A DNA stretch of 64,000 bases from an uncultured Clostridia bacterium. Its GTDB lineage: Bacteria; Bacillota; Clostridia; Lachnospirales; CAG-274. Where the stretch lies: NCBI GenBank assembly GCA_947624015.1, contig CANQIA010000004.1:60737-124736 (forward strand). The letters run 5' to 3'. The position numbers and the translations under genes are program-made. Position 1 is the stretch's first letter. Each line of letters begins with the position of its first letter. Positions 42,136-50,420 of this stretch are shown here, piece after piece. The notes under the pieces were generated by a model. The model was not told the DNA's origin. It saw only the letters and a program-made list of their open reading frames with translations, and ran no database searches.

Positions 42136-43332
42136 ATGAAAAAGCTATTTTCATTACTGTTGTCGGCAGCAGCTATAATTTCTGTCTTTTCTGTACATGC
42201 TTTTGCCGACGACTCCATAAATGTTACAGTAAACGGCGAAAGTGTAAGCTTTGCCCGGGATCAGAGACCTGTTATACAAAACGGCAGGGTGCTTGTGCCT
42301 CTCAGAGCTGTTTTTGAAAAAATGGGCGCTGACGTTAAATGGTTTGAGGACATTAAGCTGTGCGAAGTGACCTACGGACAGGTAACGGCAGGCATAGAGA
42401 TAGGCAGCACAAAAGTAACGGTAGGCGACGGCTCATATGTTACAAGCGATGTTGCCGCTCAAATAATAAACGGCAGAACAATGATACCTTTGAGAGTAAT
42501 ATCCGAATGCATTGGCGCCGTGGTAGACTGGGACAATGTTACCAAAACCGTTGCGGTAACAACACCCGAAACTCTTACCCAAGCCCCCGACACCGTTGAA
42601 TACGAAATAAATATGGGCGGCGGAAACAATATTACCAAAGGACTTTCCATAGACTATGAATATCCCGGTATCTCCTCAAAATATACAATGGCAAACAGGC
42701 TTAACGAAAATATACAAAATGATATATTTGAGGCGGTAGATAAGACCCTTGATGAATATGAGGGAGATAAAAAAGAATTATATGTCAAGTGCAATGTTGT
42801 ATACAACAATTCGGGACTGATCAATATCCATTACCTTATTGACGACGAGCTTTTTTATGAGGCTACCTACGGCATAATAAACGGCAACAGGATAGAAGAT
42901 GAGGATGTGAAAAACTATATTTTCCCCTTAACTGAAGAGAATAATGAAAGTCCCTATTATATAGAAACCTACTCCACGACAATGCATGACGCCAACGGAA
43001 ACGACTATATCACGGCAACTGCCGAATACCCTGTATTCAATACCGTATCCCATGATGTGGAAAAGCTCAATACCCTGCTTGAAAACACGGCTACCGGCGC
43101 AGCGGAGAATTTTATCGGGAGCTACGGAGAGGAAGCCAAAAAGGCATATGAGGATGCCCACGGTAAAATGTCTGCAATACCTTACAGCTATTACCAAAGG
43201 GCAACAGTGGTACTCGACGGAGATATTGCGGAAGTGACCGAAACGATCACCGAGTCCCAATACAATAAGGATGATACAAAAACCGACAAAACCTACAAGA
43301 TCGACCTGACTACGGGCGAGATCATAAGCTGA
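42136..43332 (+). CDS. Secreted stalk-domain protein with RsiV-like repeats
   Basis: A 398-residue exported protein: signal peptide (1-25, ending HAFAD), then a copper amine oxidase N-like domain (about 28-145). That domain has two stalk motifs, GRVLVPLRAVFEKMGADVKW and GRTMIPLRVISECIGAVVDW. The C-terminal half has two similar segments: SIDYEYPGISSKYTMANRLN near 173-192 and TATAEYPVFNTVSHDVEKLN near 292-311. They resemble DUF4163/DUF3298 (RsiV-like) halves; that assignment is tentative. No enzyme motif is seen. GAGGT precedes the ATG. The gene is divergent from the nucleotidase, which has the same stalk domain at its C-terminus; both probably sit in the cell wall. Confidence 0.75.
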   Translation: MKKLFSLLLSAAAIISVFSVHAFADDSINVTVNGESVSFARDQRPVIQNGRVLVPLRAVFEKMGADVKWFEDIKLCEVTYGQVTAGIEIGSTKVTVGDGSYVTSDVAAQIINGRTMIPLRVISECIGAVVDWDNVTKTVAVTTPETLTQAPDTVEYEINMGGGNNITKGLSIDYEYPGISSKYTMANRLNENIQNDIFEAVDKTLDEYEGDKKELYVKCNVVYNNSGLINIHYLIDDELFYEATYGIINGNRIEDEDVKNYIFPLTEENNESPYYIETYSTTMHDANGNDYITATAEYPVFNTVSHDVEKLNTLLENTATGAAENFIGSYGEEAKKAYEDAHGKMSAIPYSYYQRATVVLDGDIAEVTETITESQYNKDDTKTDKTYKIDLTTGEIIS

Positions 43333-43351
43333 TATATACCGAATAATACAT

Positions 43352-43394
43352 AAGGCAGCCTTTTGTAAACTAAACACAAAAAGCTGCCTTTTTT
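43352..43394 (+). terminator. Terminator after the stalk-domain gene
   Basis: AAGGCAGC (43352-43359) pairs with GCTGCCTT (43383-43390), and TTTTGT with ACAAAA inside, followed by T-run to 43394. Confidence 0.88.
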
Positions 43395-43405
43395 ATAATA
43401 AGAAA

Positions 43406-43432
43406 CAAAAAAACATTATCCTTAGATAATGT
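43406..43432 (-). terminator. Terminator of the tRNA-Lys pair
   Basis: ACATTATC (43413-43420) pairs perfectly with GATAATGT (43425-43432) over a 4-nt loop. On the minus strand seven T follow (complement of 43406-43412). Confidence 0.88.
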
Positions 43433-43438
43433 CCTCAA

Positions 43439-43511
43439 TGCGCGATCGGGGGCTCGAACCCCGGACCTTCTGATTAAGAGTCAGCTGCTCTACCAACTGA
43501 GCTAATCGCGC
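43439..43511 (-). tRNA. tRNA-Lys (anticodon CTT), second copy
   Basis: A 73-nt minus-strand cloverleaf with acceptor GCGCGAT pairing with ATCGCGC and discriminator A. The D-arm is GCTC-AGTTGGTA-GAGC, the anticodon loop CTCTTAA is in the stem CTGA/TCAG, and the T-arm is CGGGGTTCGAGCCCCCG-like. CCA is not encoded. It is identical over 72 nt to the copy at 43538-43610, which lies 26 bp away. Confidence 0.95.
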
Positions 43512-43537
43512 TTAATATATGATTTGCTATAACAAAG

Positions 43538-43610
43538 TGCGCGATCGGGGGCTCGAACCCCGGACCTTCTGATTAAGAGTCAGCTGCTCTACCAACTGAG
43601 CTAATCGCGC
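43538..43610 (-). tRNA. tRNA-Lys (anticodon CTT), first copy
   Basis: Same sequence as the downstream copy. It is first in the two-gene transcript. The identity of the copies indicates a recent tandem duplication or gene conversion. Confidence 0.95.
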
Positions 43611-43648
43611 ATATTCCTGTGTCGGGTTTTACACTCGACACAAGAAAT

Positions 43649-43677
43649 ATCTTATCACTAAATATATGTTTTGTCAA
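43649..43677 (-). promoter_or_regulatory. Promoter of the tRNA-Lys pair
   Basis: Minus-strand TTGACA (43672-43677), a 17-bp spacer, TAAGAT (43649-43654). A 7-bp inverted repeat (TGTGTCG/CGACACA) lies in the leader. Confidence 0.83.
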
Positions 43678-43701
43678 CAGTTTTTTATTTAATTTCCAAA
43701 T

Positions 43702-44661
43702 TTATTGCGCTGCCGTTTCCCCTTGGCTCTCGGGAGTTTCAGATGCTGTGCCGTCGCCCTCTGACGCCTCTTCTGATGATGAAGCTTCCTCTGATGATGC
43801 CGCCTCAGACATTCTCTCCTGGAGAAGCTGCGTATACTCGTCTGTTGTCATATAGTCATCTGTATTTGTAACAGCATCGACCTTTGTCTTGCCTCTGTTT
43901 GTAAAGTCCACATTTGTTATATACTTATAGGGCTGTGAACCGTCATCGCTTGTGTAATTGGCATCCAATACATAAATATAGTTGAGAAGGTTGCCTTCCT
44001 TATCCACCTTTGCATATAAGTTGGAATAATTGACAGTCATATTCTCGCCGTCTGCTATGCCCTGACCGCTGGCTTCAAGATTTGTCTTCATCTGGTTTTC
44101 AAGTGAAACGGGATTATAGGACATATAATATTCCTTACTTCCGTCGCTTCCTTCTATGCAAGCGCTCTTATCGATACAGTCGGGAAATACGCTTAAGGAA
44201 TATGAATTGACTACCGACATAAAATCCTCGAAAGCCATTTCTTCCACTATCTTATCTCCGTCGTTTGTGGTAAAGTAAAGCTGCGTACCGTCATAGTATG
44301 CCGTTATCTTGGAGTTTTCTCCGTTGTAGGTATTATCCATAACAGAACTTCCCGTAGTGGCGTCGTCTGTTTTTGCTATCTTGACCTCGGTCTTATAATC
44401 GGTATTCTGGGCATCCTCTCCCTCGCCGAGTTTAACGACATTTTCTGCATTAACAGTAATGTTTTCAGCGTCATTTGCTCCTGTAATGGCAGTGCTGAAA
44501 GCGGTGTTAAGCTCATCTCCGTTTATGAGAGCTTCTTCGGCAATGTTATCAAAAAGCGCAGCATTGTCTATTTCTTCGATTTTCTTTGAATTATTCTGAC
44601 TGCATCCTGCCATACTCATAATGAGCATTATGCCTGCCAGAACAGCAATTTTCTTTTTCAT
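43702..44661 (-). CDS. Lipoprotein of unknown function downstream of recN
   Basis: A predicted lipoprotein: a basic N-terminus, a hydrophobic stretch and the lipobox MSMAGC near residue 20. About 260 residues follow with no family I recognise, although the layout (TAFSTAITGANDAENITVNA, YDGTQLYFTTNDG) recalls LolA/LppX-like or DUF6612-type lipoproteins of Firmicutes. The C-terminus is a Ser/Glu/Ala-rich low-complexity tail. The start is taken as the ATG at 44661 (AAGGAG 7 nt upstream); the ATG at 44667 overlaps the recN stop as ATGA but is too close to the site. Either way it is coupled to recN, where spoIVB would be expected in most spore-formers. Confidence 0.75.
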   Translation of the reverse strand: MKKKIAVLAGIMLIMSMAGCSQNNSKKIEEIDNAALFDNIAEEALINGDELNTAFSTAITGANDAENITVNAENVVKLGEGEDAQNTDYKTEVKIAKTDDATTGSSVMDNTYNGENSKITAYYDGTQLYFTTNDGDKIVEEMAFEDFMSVVNSYSLSVFPDCIDKSACIEGSDGSKEYYMSYNPVSLENQMKTNLEASGQGIADGENMTVNYSNLYAKVDKEGNLLNYIYVLDANYTSDDGSQPYKYITNVDFTNRGKTKVDAVTNTDDYMTTDEYTQLLQERMSEAASSEEASSSEEASEGDGTASETPESQGETAAQ

Positions 44662-44663
44662 GA

Positions 44664-46349
44664 TCATTCTCCTTTTAGCCTGTCGGCCATTATTTTCATT
44701 TCCCGTGCGGCGTCCTCGGTCGCATCGGTTATTTCCGCTCCGCCAATAAGCCTTGCTAATTCATTATACACCTTATCATCGGATAATTCAACAATATTTG
44801 TTACAGTTGACAAATTATGGTCCTTTTTTTCTATAAGATAGTTTTTATCCGCCATTGCAGCTATCTGAGGCAAATGTGTTATACAAATTATCTGATGACT
44901 TTTAGCTATGCGGCACATTTTTTCGGCGACCTTCTGCGCCGTTCTTCCGCTTATACCCGCATCTATTTCATCAAATATAAATGTATCTATATTGTCAACA
45001 TCAGCCAGTATGCTCTTAAGGGCAAGCATAACTCGGCTCATTTCGCCGCCCGATGCGATCTTGTTCAGGGGCTTTATATCCTCTCCCCTGTTGGCTGATA
45101 TCATAAATTCCACATTGTCGGATCCCTTTTCATCAAAGCTCCCTTTGGGACTTACCTTTATTTCAAAGCGGGCATTTTCCATGCTCAGTTCCCTAAGCGC
45201 CTTTTCAATGCTTCCGCTTACGGTCTTGGCAGTATCCTTTCTTATCGCCGTTATTTCTGAGCAGACCTCATTTATTTCGGCTTCCAGCTTTATTTTTTTC
45301 TTATCGTATTGGCAGATAAGCTCCTGGCTGTTTTCTATGTCTTCAAGCTTTTGCGCCACTCTTTCCATATAGGAATTTACCGCTCCTATGGTAGGACCGT
45401 ATTTTTTCTTAAGCTCGTATATTACCTGGAGCCTTTCCTCTATATTGTCCAGTTCCTCGGGATCGTATTCCGTAAGCTCCTCGTAGTTTCTTATGGACTT
45501 TACCGCATCCTCAAGTATTGAGTAGCAGTCGTTAAGAGCTTCAAGCACTTCTTTTTCTCCCTCGTCGATCGATACAACATTTTCATATTCGCTTACGGCT
45601 ATGCCAATATTGTCAAGAGCAGACCCTTCTCCTCTGCTAAGCACTTCAAGACATTTATTTACGCTGAGCTTAAGCTTTTCGCTGCTCATGAGTATATTCT
45701 TTCTTTCGGAAAGCTCTTCATCCTCGCCTTCCTTAAGGGCAGCGGAGCCTATTTCATTTATCTGATAGCGATACAGATCGACCTTATCCTGTATATCCCT
45801 ATCGTTCAAATCTATTTCTCTAAGCCTTGCCAACAGGCTTTTGTATTCGCCAAAGAGTGAAGAAAGCCTTGCCATAGGCTCCTTCAGAGCCTCCGAGCAG
45901 AGCTTATCAAGCATTATAATATGGTTTTTGACATTGAGAAGGGACTGATGATCGTGCTGTCCGTGAATATCCACAAGATATGAGGATATCTCCCTCAGCA
46001 TACCTACCGTAGCGGTCTTCCCGTTTATCTTGCAAAGAGATTTGCCGTTAGCGTTAAATATTCTCTTTAAAAGTATGCAGTTATCATCATCTATCTCCAC
46101 ATCATTTTCTTCAAGACGCATTTTAAGCTCTTGACTGTCTGTATATATGAGGGCGGAAACCTCGGTACTCTCGCAGCCTGTCTTTATAATATCCTTGTCG
46201 GCTTTTCCTCCCAGCACAAAATTAAGAGAGCCTATTATTATAGACTTTCCCGCACCTGTTTCGCCGCTAATTACATTCAGACCGTTTCCGAATTCTACTT
46301 CCAGCTCGTCTATTAAAGCAAAGTTTTTGACACAAAGCCTGTCCAACAT
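44664..46349 (-). CDS. recN: DNA repair protein RecN
   Basis: SMC-like ATPase acting early at double-strand breaks. The N-terminal half-ATPase has Walker A ISGETGAGKSIIIGSLNFVL (about 28-47). A central coiled coil follows (about 150-400) with a Glu/Lys-rich hinge region. The C-terminal half carries the signature LNKIASGGEMSRVMLALK and Walker B TFIFDEIDAGISGRTA, then CITHLPQIAAMADKNY. The length of 561 is normal. It lies 3 bp after argR in the usual Firmicutes order. Confidence 0.97.
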   Translation of the reverse strand: MLDRLCVKNFALIDELEVEFGNGLNVISGETGAGKSIIIGSLNFVLGGKADKDIIKTGCESTEVSALIYTDSQELKMRLEENDVEIDDDNCILLKRIFNANGKSLCKINGKTATVGMLREISSYLVDIHGQHDHQSLLNVKNHIIMLDKLCSEALKEPMARLSSLFGEYKSLLARLREIDLNDRDIQDKVDLYRYQINEIGSAALKEGEDEELSERKNILMSSEKLKLSVNKCLEVLSRGEGSALDNIGIAVSEYENVVSIDEGEKEVLEALNDCYSILEDAVKSIRNYEELTEYDPEELDNIEERLQVIYELKKKYGPTIGAVNSYMERVAQKLEDIENSQELICQYDKKKIKLEAEINEVCSEITAIRKDTAKTVSGSIEKALRELSMENARFEIKVSPKGSFDEKGSDNVEFMISANRGEDIKPLNKIASGGEMSRVMLALKSILADVDNIDTFIFDEIDAGISGRTAQKVAEKMCRIAKSHQIICITHLPQIAAMADKNYLIEKKDHNLSTVTNIVELSDDKVYNELARLIGGAEITDATEDAAREMKIMADRLKGE

Positions 46350-46352
46350 AAT

Positions 46353-46814
46353 TTACACCCTGCTTCCCCTACTGTAATTCCTCAGATCCTCAATAAGCTC
46401 TATTGCCTTTTGCTCTGATCTTACGGCGCAGAAAATAGTATCATCTCCCGCTATACAGCCCATTATCTCGCTTCTGTCCATGGAATCGAGAGCCGCCGCA
46501 ACAGCCATAGCCATTCCCGTAAGCGTTTTTATAACTATTATATTGCCTGCATAGTCAAGAGTTACGACGCCCTCTCTGAATATCCTTTCAAATTTCTCGG
46601 CAACTCCGCTCTGACTGCCTGCAACGGCAATGTATTTTTGTCTGCCGGAGCCTGTGGATACCTTTGAAAGCTTAAGCTCTCTTATATCTCTTGAAACCGT
46701 TGCCTGCGTAACATTAAAGCCTTCCTTTACAAGAAGCTCCGCAAGCATTTCCTGTGTTTCAACTTCATTTTCCTTTATCAATTCCAGAATTTTTGACTGT
46801 CTTCTTATTTTCAT
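46353..46814 (-). CDS. argR: Arginine repressor ArgR
   Basis: Arginine-responsive hexameric regulator of arginine synthesis and catabolism. The N-terminal winged helix (about 1-70) shows KILELIKENEVETQEMLAEL and NVTQATVSRDIRELKLSKV. The C-terminal oligomerisation and arginine-binding domain (about 80-150) shows NIIVIKTLTGMAMAVAAALD and the GCIAGDDTIF motif with the ligand-binding Asp residues. At 153 residues it is standard. It is 11 bp after nadK. Confidence 0.96.
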   Translation of the reverse strand: MKIRRQSKILELIKENEVETQEMLAELLVKEGFNVTQATVSRDIRELKLSKVSTGSGRQKYIAVAGSQSGVAEKFERIFREGVVTLDYAGNIIVIKTLTGMAMAVAAALDSMDRSEIMGCIAGDDTIFCAVRSEQKAIELIEDLRNYSRGSRV

Positions 46815-46825
46815 CTCATACCCCG

Positions 46826-47683
46826 TTATATTCTCACTTCAACCATTTTCCTTCTTAAAATATCGTAGAAATTAGTATCGGTGGTTTTAATTATACCTGT
46901 GTAGTATTTTGATTTTTTGATTTTAATTATATCATCATTCCTCAACTGTATGCTCTGTTTTCCGTCAAGCGTCATCTGAATGTTGTTATAATTGCTTTCT
47001 ATTTTTATTTTAAGCACATCATCGCCTGAAAACACTATGGGTCGGGCATATAGTGCATGAGGACATATATGAGTTATTGTCATAAGCTCGGTGGAGGGAT
47101 TCAATATGGGTCCTCCCGCAGAGAGATTATACGCAGTGGATCCCGTCGGCGTCGATACTATCACACCGTCTGCCCTGAATGTATCTATGTATTGCCCGTT
47201 TACCTCTATGCCCAATGAAATAAGTCTTGTAAAGCCGGAGCTGTTTATGCACACCTCATTAAGGGCAATATTCCTGTCCTGAGCAGTGTCCTTACGCACT
47301 ATGCACGCCTCCAGCATCATTCTCTTTTCAATTTTATATTCTCCGTTCAACACGGCTTCTATGGCTGTTTCGGCATCTGCCTTTTCAACATCGGCAAGAT
47401 AACCGAGAGTCCCGAAATTAACACCCAGTATGGGAGTATTGAAAATAGCCGTTTTCCTTGCGACCCTTAGTATAGTACCGTCTCCGCCGAGTACCACAAC
47501 AAAGTCTGACTGTTCATATATTTCCTCGACCCCGGAAAAAGCCGTACCCTTGCCTATATACTTAAGAGCGCCTTCCGGTATAAGAGCCTGACAGCCCTTA
47601 TCTGTAACAAAGCTCACAAGCTCGGCTGTATATTCAAAACCGGGATCCTTATCGGTATTTGTGATAAAACCAACCTTTTTCAT
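46826..47683 (-). CDS. nadK: NAD kinase
   Basis: Phosphorylates NAD to NADP, using ATP or polyphosphate. The catalytic GGDGT motif is in DFVVVLGGDGTILRVARKTA and the substrate side in NFGTLGYLADVEKAD, with the SPTGSTAYNLSAGGPI block near 180-195. At 285 residues it is complete. AGGTGG precedes the ATG. Typical place between tlyA and argR. Confidence 0.96.
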   Translation of the reverse strand: MKKVGFITNTDKDPGFEYTAELVSFVTDKGCQALIPEGALKYIGKGTAFSGVEEIYEQSDFVVVLGGDGTILRVARKTAIFNTPILGVNFGTLGYLADVEKADAETAIEAVLNGEYKIEKRMMLEACIVRKDTAQDRNIALNEVCINSSGFTRLISLGIEVNGQYIDTFRADGVIVSTPTGSTAYNLSAGGPILNPSTELMTITHICPHALYARPIVFSGDDVLKIKIESNYNNIQMTLDGKQSIQLRNDDIIKIKKSKYYTGIIKTTDTNFYDILRRKMVEVRI

Positions 47684-47694
47684 ATTACCACCTG

Positions 47695-48480
47695 CTATTT
47701 AAGACTTTTAAACGCCTGCTCAACAGTCTTTTTTACACTTGTCACATTTACATTGTTCTTTTTGTGGGAAATAAGCATTAAATACTCTATATTTCCGTCT
47801 CCGCCCTTTATGGGCGAATATTCGAGAGCCTCGGTATAAAGCCCCTGATCCTCGGCTGCCGCTATAATGTTCATTATAACGCTCTTATGCACCTTTGGAT
47901 CTTTAACTATACCTCTTTTGCCCAAAGCCTCTTTCCCCGACTCAAACTGAGGCTTTATAAGAACAACCGCCCTTCCTTTGTCATTGAGTAGCCTTTTGAT
48001 ATGGGGAAATATATGCTTAAGGGATATAAACGAAACATCGCAGCCTATAAAATCGGCTTTTTCAATATCCGCATTCCTTATATCGGTATTTTCAAGGGAA
48101 ATAACTCTGCCGTCCTCTTTTATCCTTTCATTGAGCTGACAGCTTCCCACATCTACGCTGTATACCTTTTTTGCCCCTCTTTGGAGCATACAATCAGTAA
48201 AACCTCCCACAGAAGCGCCTATATCTATACATATATAGTCACCAAAATCTATTTTGAATACATCGCAAGCCTTTTCAAGCTTGTAGCCGCCCCTACCCAC
48301 ATATTTAAGTACTTTTTCCAATTCATTTACGGCTATAATGTCGTCATCGCTTACTTTAAGGGAGGGCTTTTCCGCTGTTTTGCCGTTTACTTGCACACAG
48401 CCGGAAGCAATAAGCTCTTGGGCTTTCTGACGTGATATATTCATTTTTTCTCTGATATACATATCAAGTCTTAAGCACAT
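47695..48480 (-). CDS. tlyA: TlyA family rRNA ribose methyltransferase
   Basis: 2'-O-methyltransferase (16S C1409 and 23S C1920 in the studied examples) formerly called haemolysin. The N-terminal S4 RNA-binding domain is RLDMYIREKMNISRQKAQEL. The FtsJ-like domain has VGRGGYKLEKACDVF and the SAM-binding IDIGASVGGFTDCMLQRGAK, then the catalytic Lys segment VVLIKPQFESGKE. At 261 residues it is normal. The ATG at 48480 lies 2 bp after the dxs stop codon. Confidence 0.93.
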   Translation of the reverse strand: MCLRLDMYIREKMNISRQKAQELIASGCVQVNGKTAEKPSLKVSDDDIIAVNELEKVLKYVGRGGYKLEKACDVFKIDFGDYICIDIGASVGGFTDCMLQRGAKKVYSVDVGSCQLNERIKEDGRVISLENTDIRNADIEKADFIGCDVSFISLKHIFPHIKRLLNDKGRAVVLIKPQFESGKEALGKRGIVKDPKVHKSVIMNIIAAAEDQGLYTEALEYSPIKGGDGNIEYLMLISHKKNNVNVTSVKKTVEQAFKSLK

Positions 48481-48482
48481 GG

Positions 48483-50345
48483 CTATTCTCCCATTATTTC
48501 AATAATATGCTTGTATATTGCCGATGCAGACATACCGTATCTTTCCATAAGGAGCTTCCTGCTGCCGTGTTCAACATAGGTATCGGGAAACGCAAAGTTG
48601 TGTATACGGGTATTTCCCATACCAAGCTCAGTCATTCTCTGAGCCAGAAGACAGCCAAAGCCTGCCGAATAAATATTGTCCTCCAGCGTAAATACATACT
48701 TGTATTTTGAAAGCTCATTTAAAAGCTCCTCGTCTATGGGAGAAGCAAATCTTGCATTAATAAGCGTGGGGCTGAAGCCCTTTGTCATAAGATAAGCATA
48801 TACGTCTGCAGCAGTATCCATCATAGCGCCGTAGCTTACAAGAGCGATCTTTTCGCCCATGTATATTGTTTCCGACTTGCCAAGCTCTATCGGTTTGTTT
48901 GCGGAATACATTATATTTGAGGCAGCTCCTCTGGGATAGCGTATAGCCACAGGACCGTTGTGCTTTACCGCAAATTCCAGCATCTCCTTAAGCTCATTGC
49001 CGTTTTTAGGCGCCATTACCGTAAGATTCGGTATATGAGCAAGGAAGGATATGTCGTATATGCCCTGATGAGTCTCTCCGTCATCCCCTACGATACCCGC
49101 CCTGTCAATAGCAAATATAACATGCAGATTCTGTATACATACATCGTGAAGTATCTGATCGTAGCTTCTCTGGAGGAAGGTGGAATATACCGCAAACACA
49201 GGTATATATCCGCCCTTTGCAAGACCTGCCGCAAATGTTACGGCAAATTCCTCGGCTATGCCCACATCAAAAAATCTTTTGGGATAAGCCCTGCTGAACT
49301 CGTTAAGCCCTGTACCCAAGGGCATGGCTGCAGTAATGGCGCAGACCTTGTCGTTTAACGAAGCCAGTTCTATAAGCTTTCTGCCGAATATCTCCGAATA
49401 GGTGATATGCTTTCCGTGGCTTGGCTGTATTCCCACGGAAGCGTCAAATTTGCCTACGCCATGATATACACTGGGCTGCTTTTCCGCAGGAGCATAACCC
49501 TTGCCCTTCTTTGTTATAACGTGTACGAGTACGGGCATATTGAGCTTCTTTACCTTATTGAAAACATGTACCATCTGCTTGATGTCATGACCGTCGATAG
49601 GTCCCACATATTTTATGCCCAGCTCCTCAAATATACTGGAGGGCATAAGCATCTGCTTGATACCATCCTTTGTCTTTGAAAGAACATTGTATATTGCATC
49701 GCCGCCTATTGGCAACTGTTTAAGCTTTTTCTGTATACCGCTTTTTGTATTAACGTACTTCTGAGAAACTATGAGCTGATTGAGATAGGTATGCATAGCT
49801 CCTACATTTTCCGATATGGACATCTGATTGTCATTAAGCACTATCATAAGCTTAGTGTTGTCACGTCCCGCATTGTTAAGAGCCTCATATGCCATACCCC
49901 CTGTCATGGCGCCGTCGCCTATGACCGCAACTACGTTGTAGGTATCTCCTCTAAGATCTCTCGCCTTTGCCAGACCTATGGCAGCGGCAATAGATGTGGA
50001 ACTGTGTCCCGTATTAAAGGCATCGTATTGGCTTTCGTTTGTTTTGGGAAAACCGCTCAGACCGTCAAGCTTTCTGAGAGTATTGAATTCGGACTTGCGT
50101 CCCGTCAGTATTTTATGTGTATAAGACTGATGACCTACATCCCATATAAATTTATCTCTGGGACAGGTAAAGCTGTAATGCATAGCTACGGTAAGGTCCA
50201 CCGTTCCCAGATTGGATGCAAGATGTCCTCCTGTCTGAGAAACGGAATTTATAAGAAAATCTCTTATTTCGGAAGAAAGTATATCCAGCTTGTCAATGCT
50301 CAGCTTCTTTATATCCTCCGGATAGTTAATCTTTTCTAAGTACAT
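48483..50345 (-). CDS. dxs: 1-deoxy-D-xylulose-5-phosphate synthase
   Basis: Thiamine diphosphate-dependent first enzyme of the MEP isoprenoid pathway: pyruvate plus glyceraldehyde 3-phosphate. The N-terminal domain has HLASNLGTVDLTVAMHY and the ThDP-binding AVIGDGAMTGGMAYEALNNA motif. The pyrimidine-binding domain has DVGIAEEFAVTFAAGLAKGG and the GIVGDDGETHQG histidine loop, and a C-terminal transketolase domain follows. At 620 residues it is full-length. It is coupled with ispA (75 bp upstream), so C5 and C15/C20 prenyl steps are encoded together. Confidence 0.97.
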   Translation of the reverse strand: MYLEKINYPEDIKKLSIDKLDILSSEIRDFLINSVSQTGGHLASNLGTVDLTVAMHYSFTCPRDKFIWDVGHQSYTHKILTGRKSEFNTLRKLDGLSGFPKTNESQYDAFNTGHSSTSIAAAIGLAKARDLRGDTYNVVAVIGDGAMTGGMAYEALNNAGRDNTKLMIVLNDNQMSISENVGAMHTYLNQLIVSQKYVNTKSGIQKKLKQLPIGGDAIYNVLSKTKDGIKQMLMPSSIFEELGIKYVGPIDGHDIKQMVHVFNKVKKLNMPVLVHVITKKGKGYAPAEKQPSVYHGVGKFDASVGIQPSHGKHITYSEIFGRKLIELASLNDKVCAITAAMPLGTGLNEFSRAYPKRFFDVGIAEEFAVTFAAGLAKGGYIPVFAVYSTFLQRSYDQILHDVCIQNLHVIFAIDRAGIVGDDGETHQGIYDISFLAHIPNLTVMAPKNGNELKEMLEFAVKHNGPVAIRYPRGAASNIMYSANKPIELGKSETIYMGEKIALVSYGAMMDTAADVYAYLMTKGFSPTLINARFASPIDEELLNELSKYKYVFTLEDNIYSAGFGCLLAQRMTELGMGNTRIHNFAFPDTYVEHGSRKLLMERYGMSASAIYKHIIEIMGE

Positions 50346-50386
50346 TTGATCCCATCCTAATAAGTTGCTTTTTTCGACAGTGAAAT

Positions 50387-50400
50387 GGGCAGAAATGCCC
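50387..50400 (-). repeat. Small hairpin between ispA and dxs
   Basis: GGGCA-GAAA-TGCCC, a 5-bp stem with a tetraloop in the 75-bp gap ahead of dxs. It is not followed by a clear T-run on the minus strand, so it is probably a processing or mRNA-stability element. Confidence 0.45.
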
Positions 50401-50420
50401 TTCTGCTCCTGTTTTTGTCA

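Noticed and set aside
41964..42218. 85-residue N-terminal extension of the 5'-nucleotidase
   Set aside because: The downstream ATG at 41963 has a binding site and a clear signal peptide. The extension would run under the divergent gene and hide the signal sequence.
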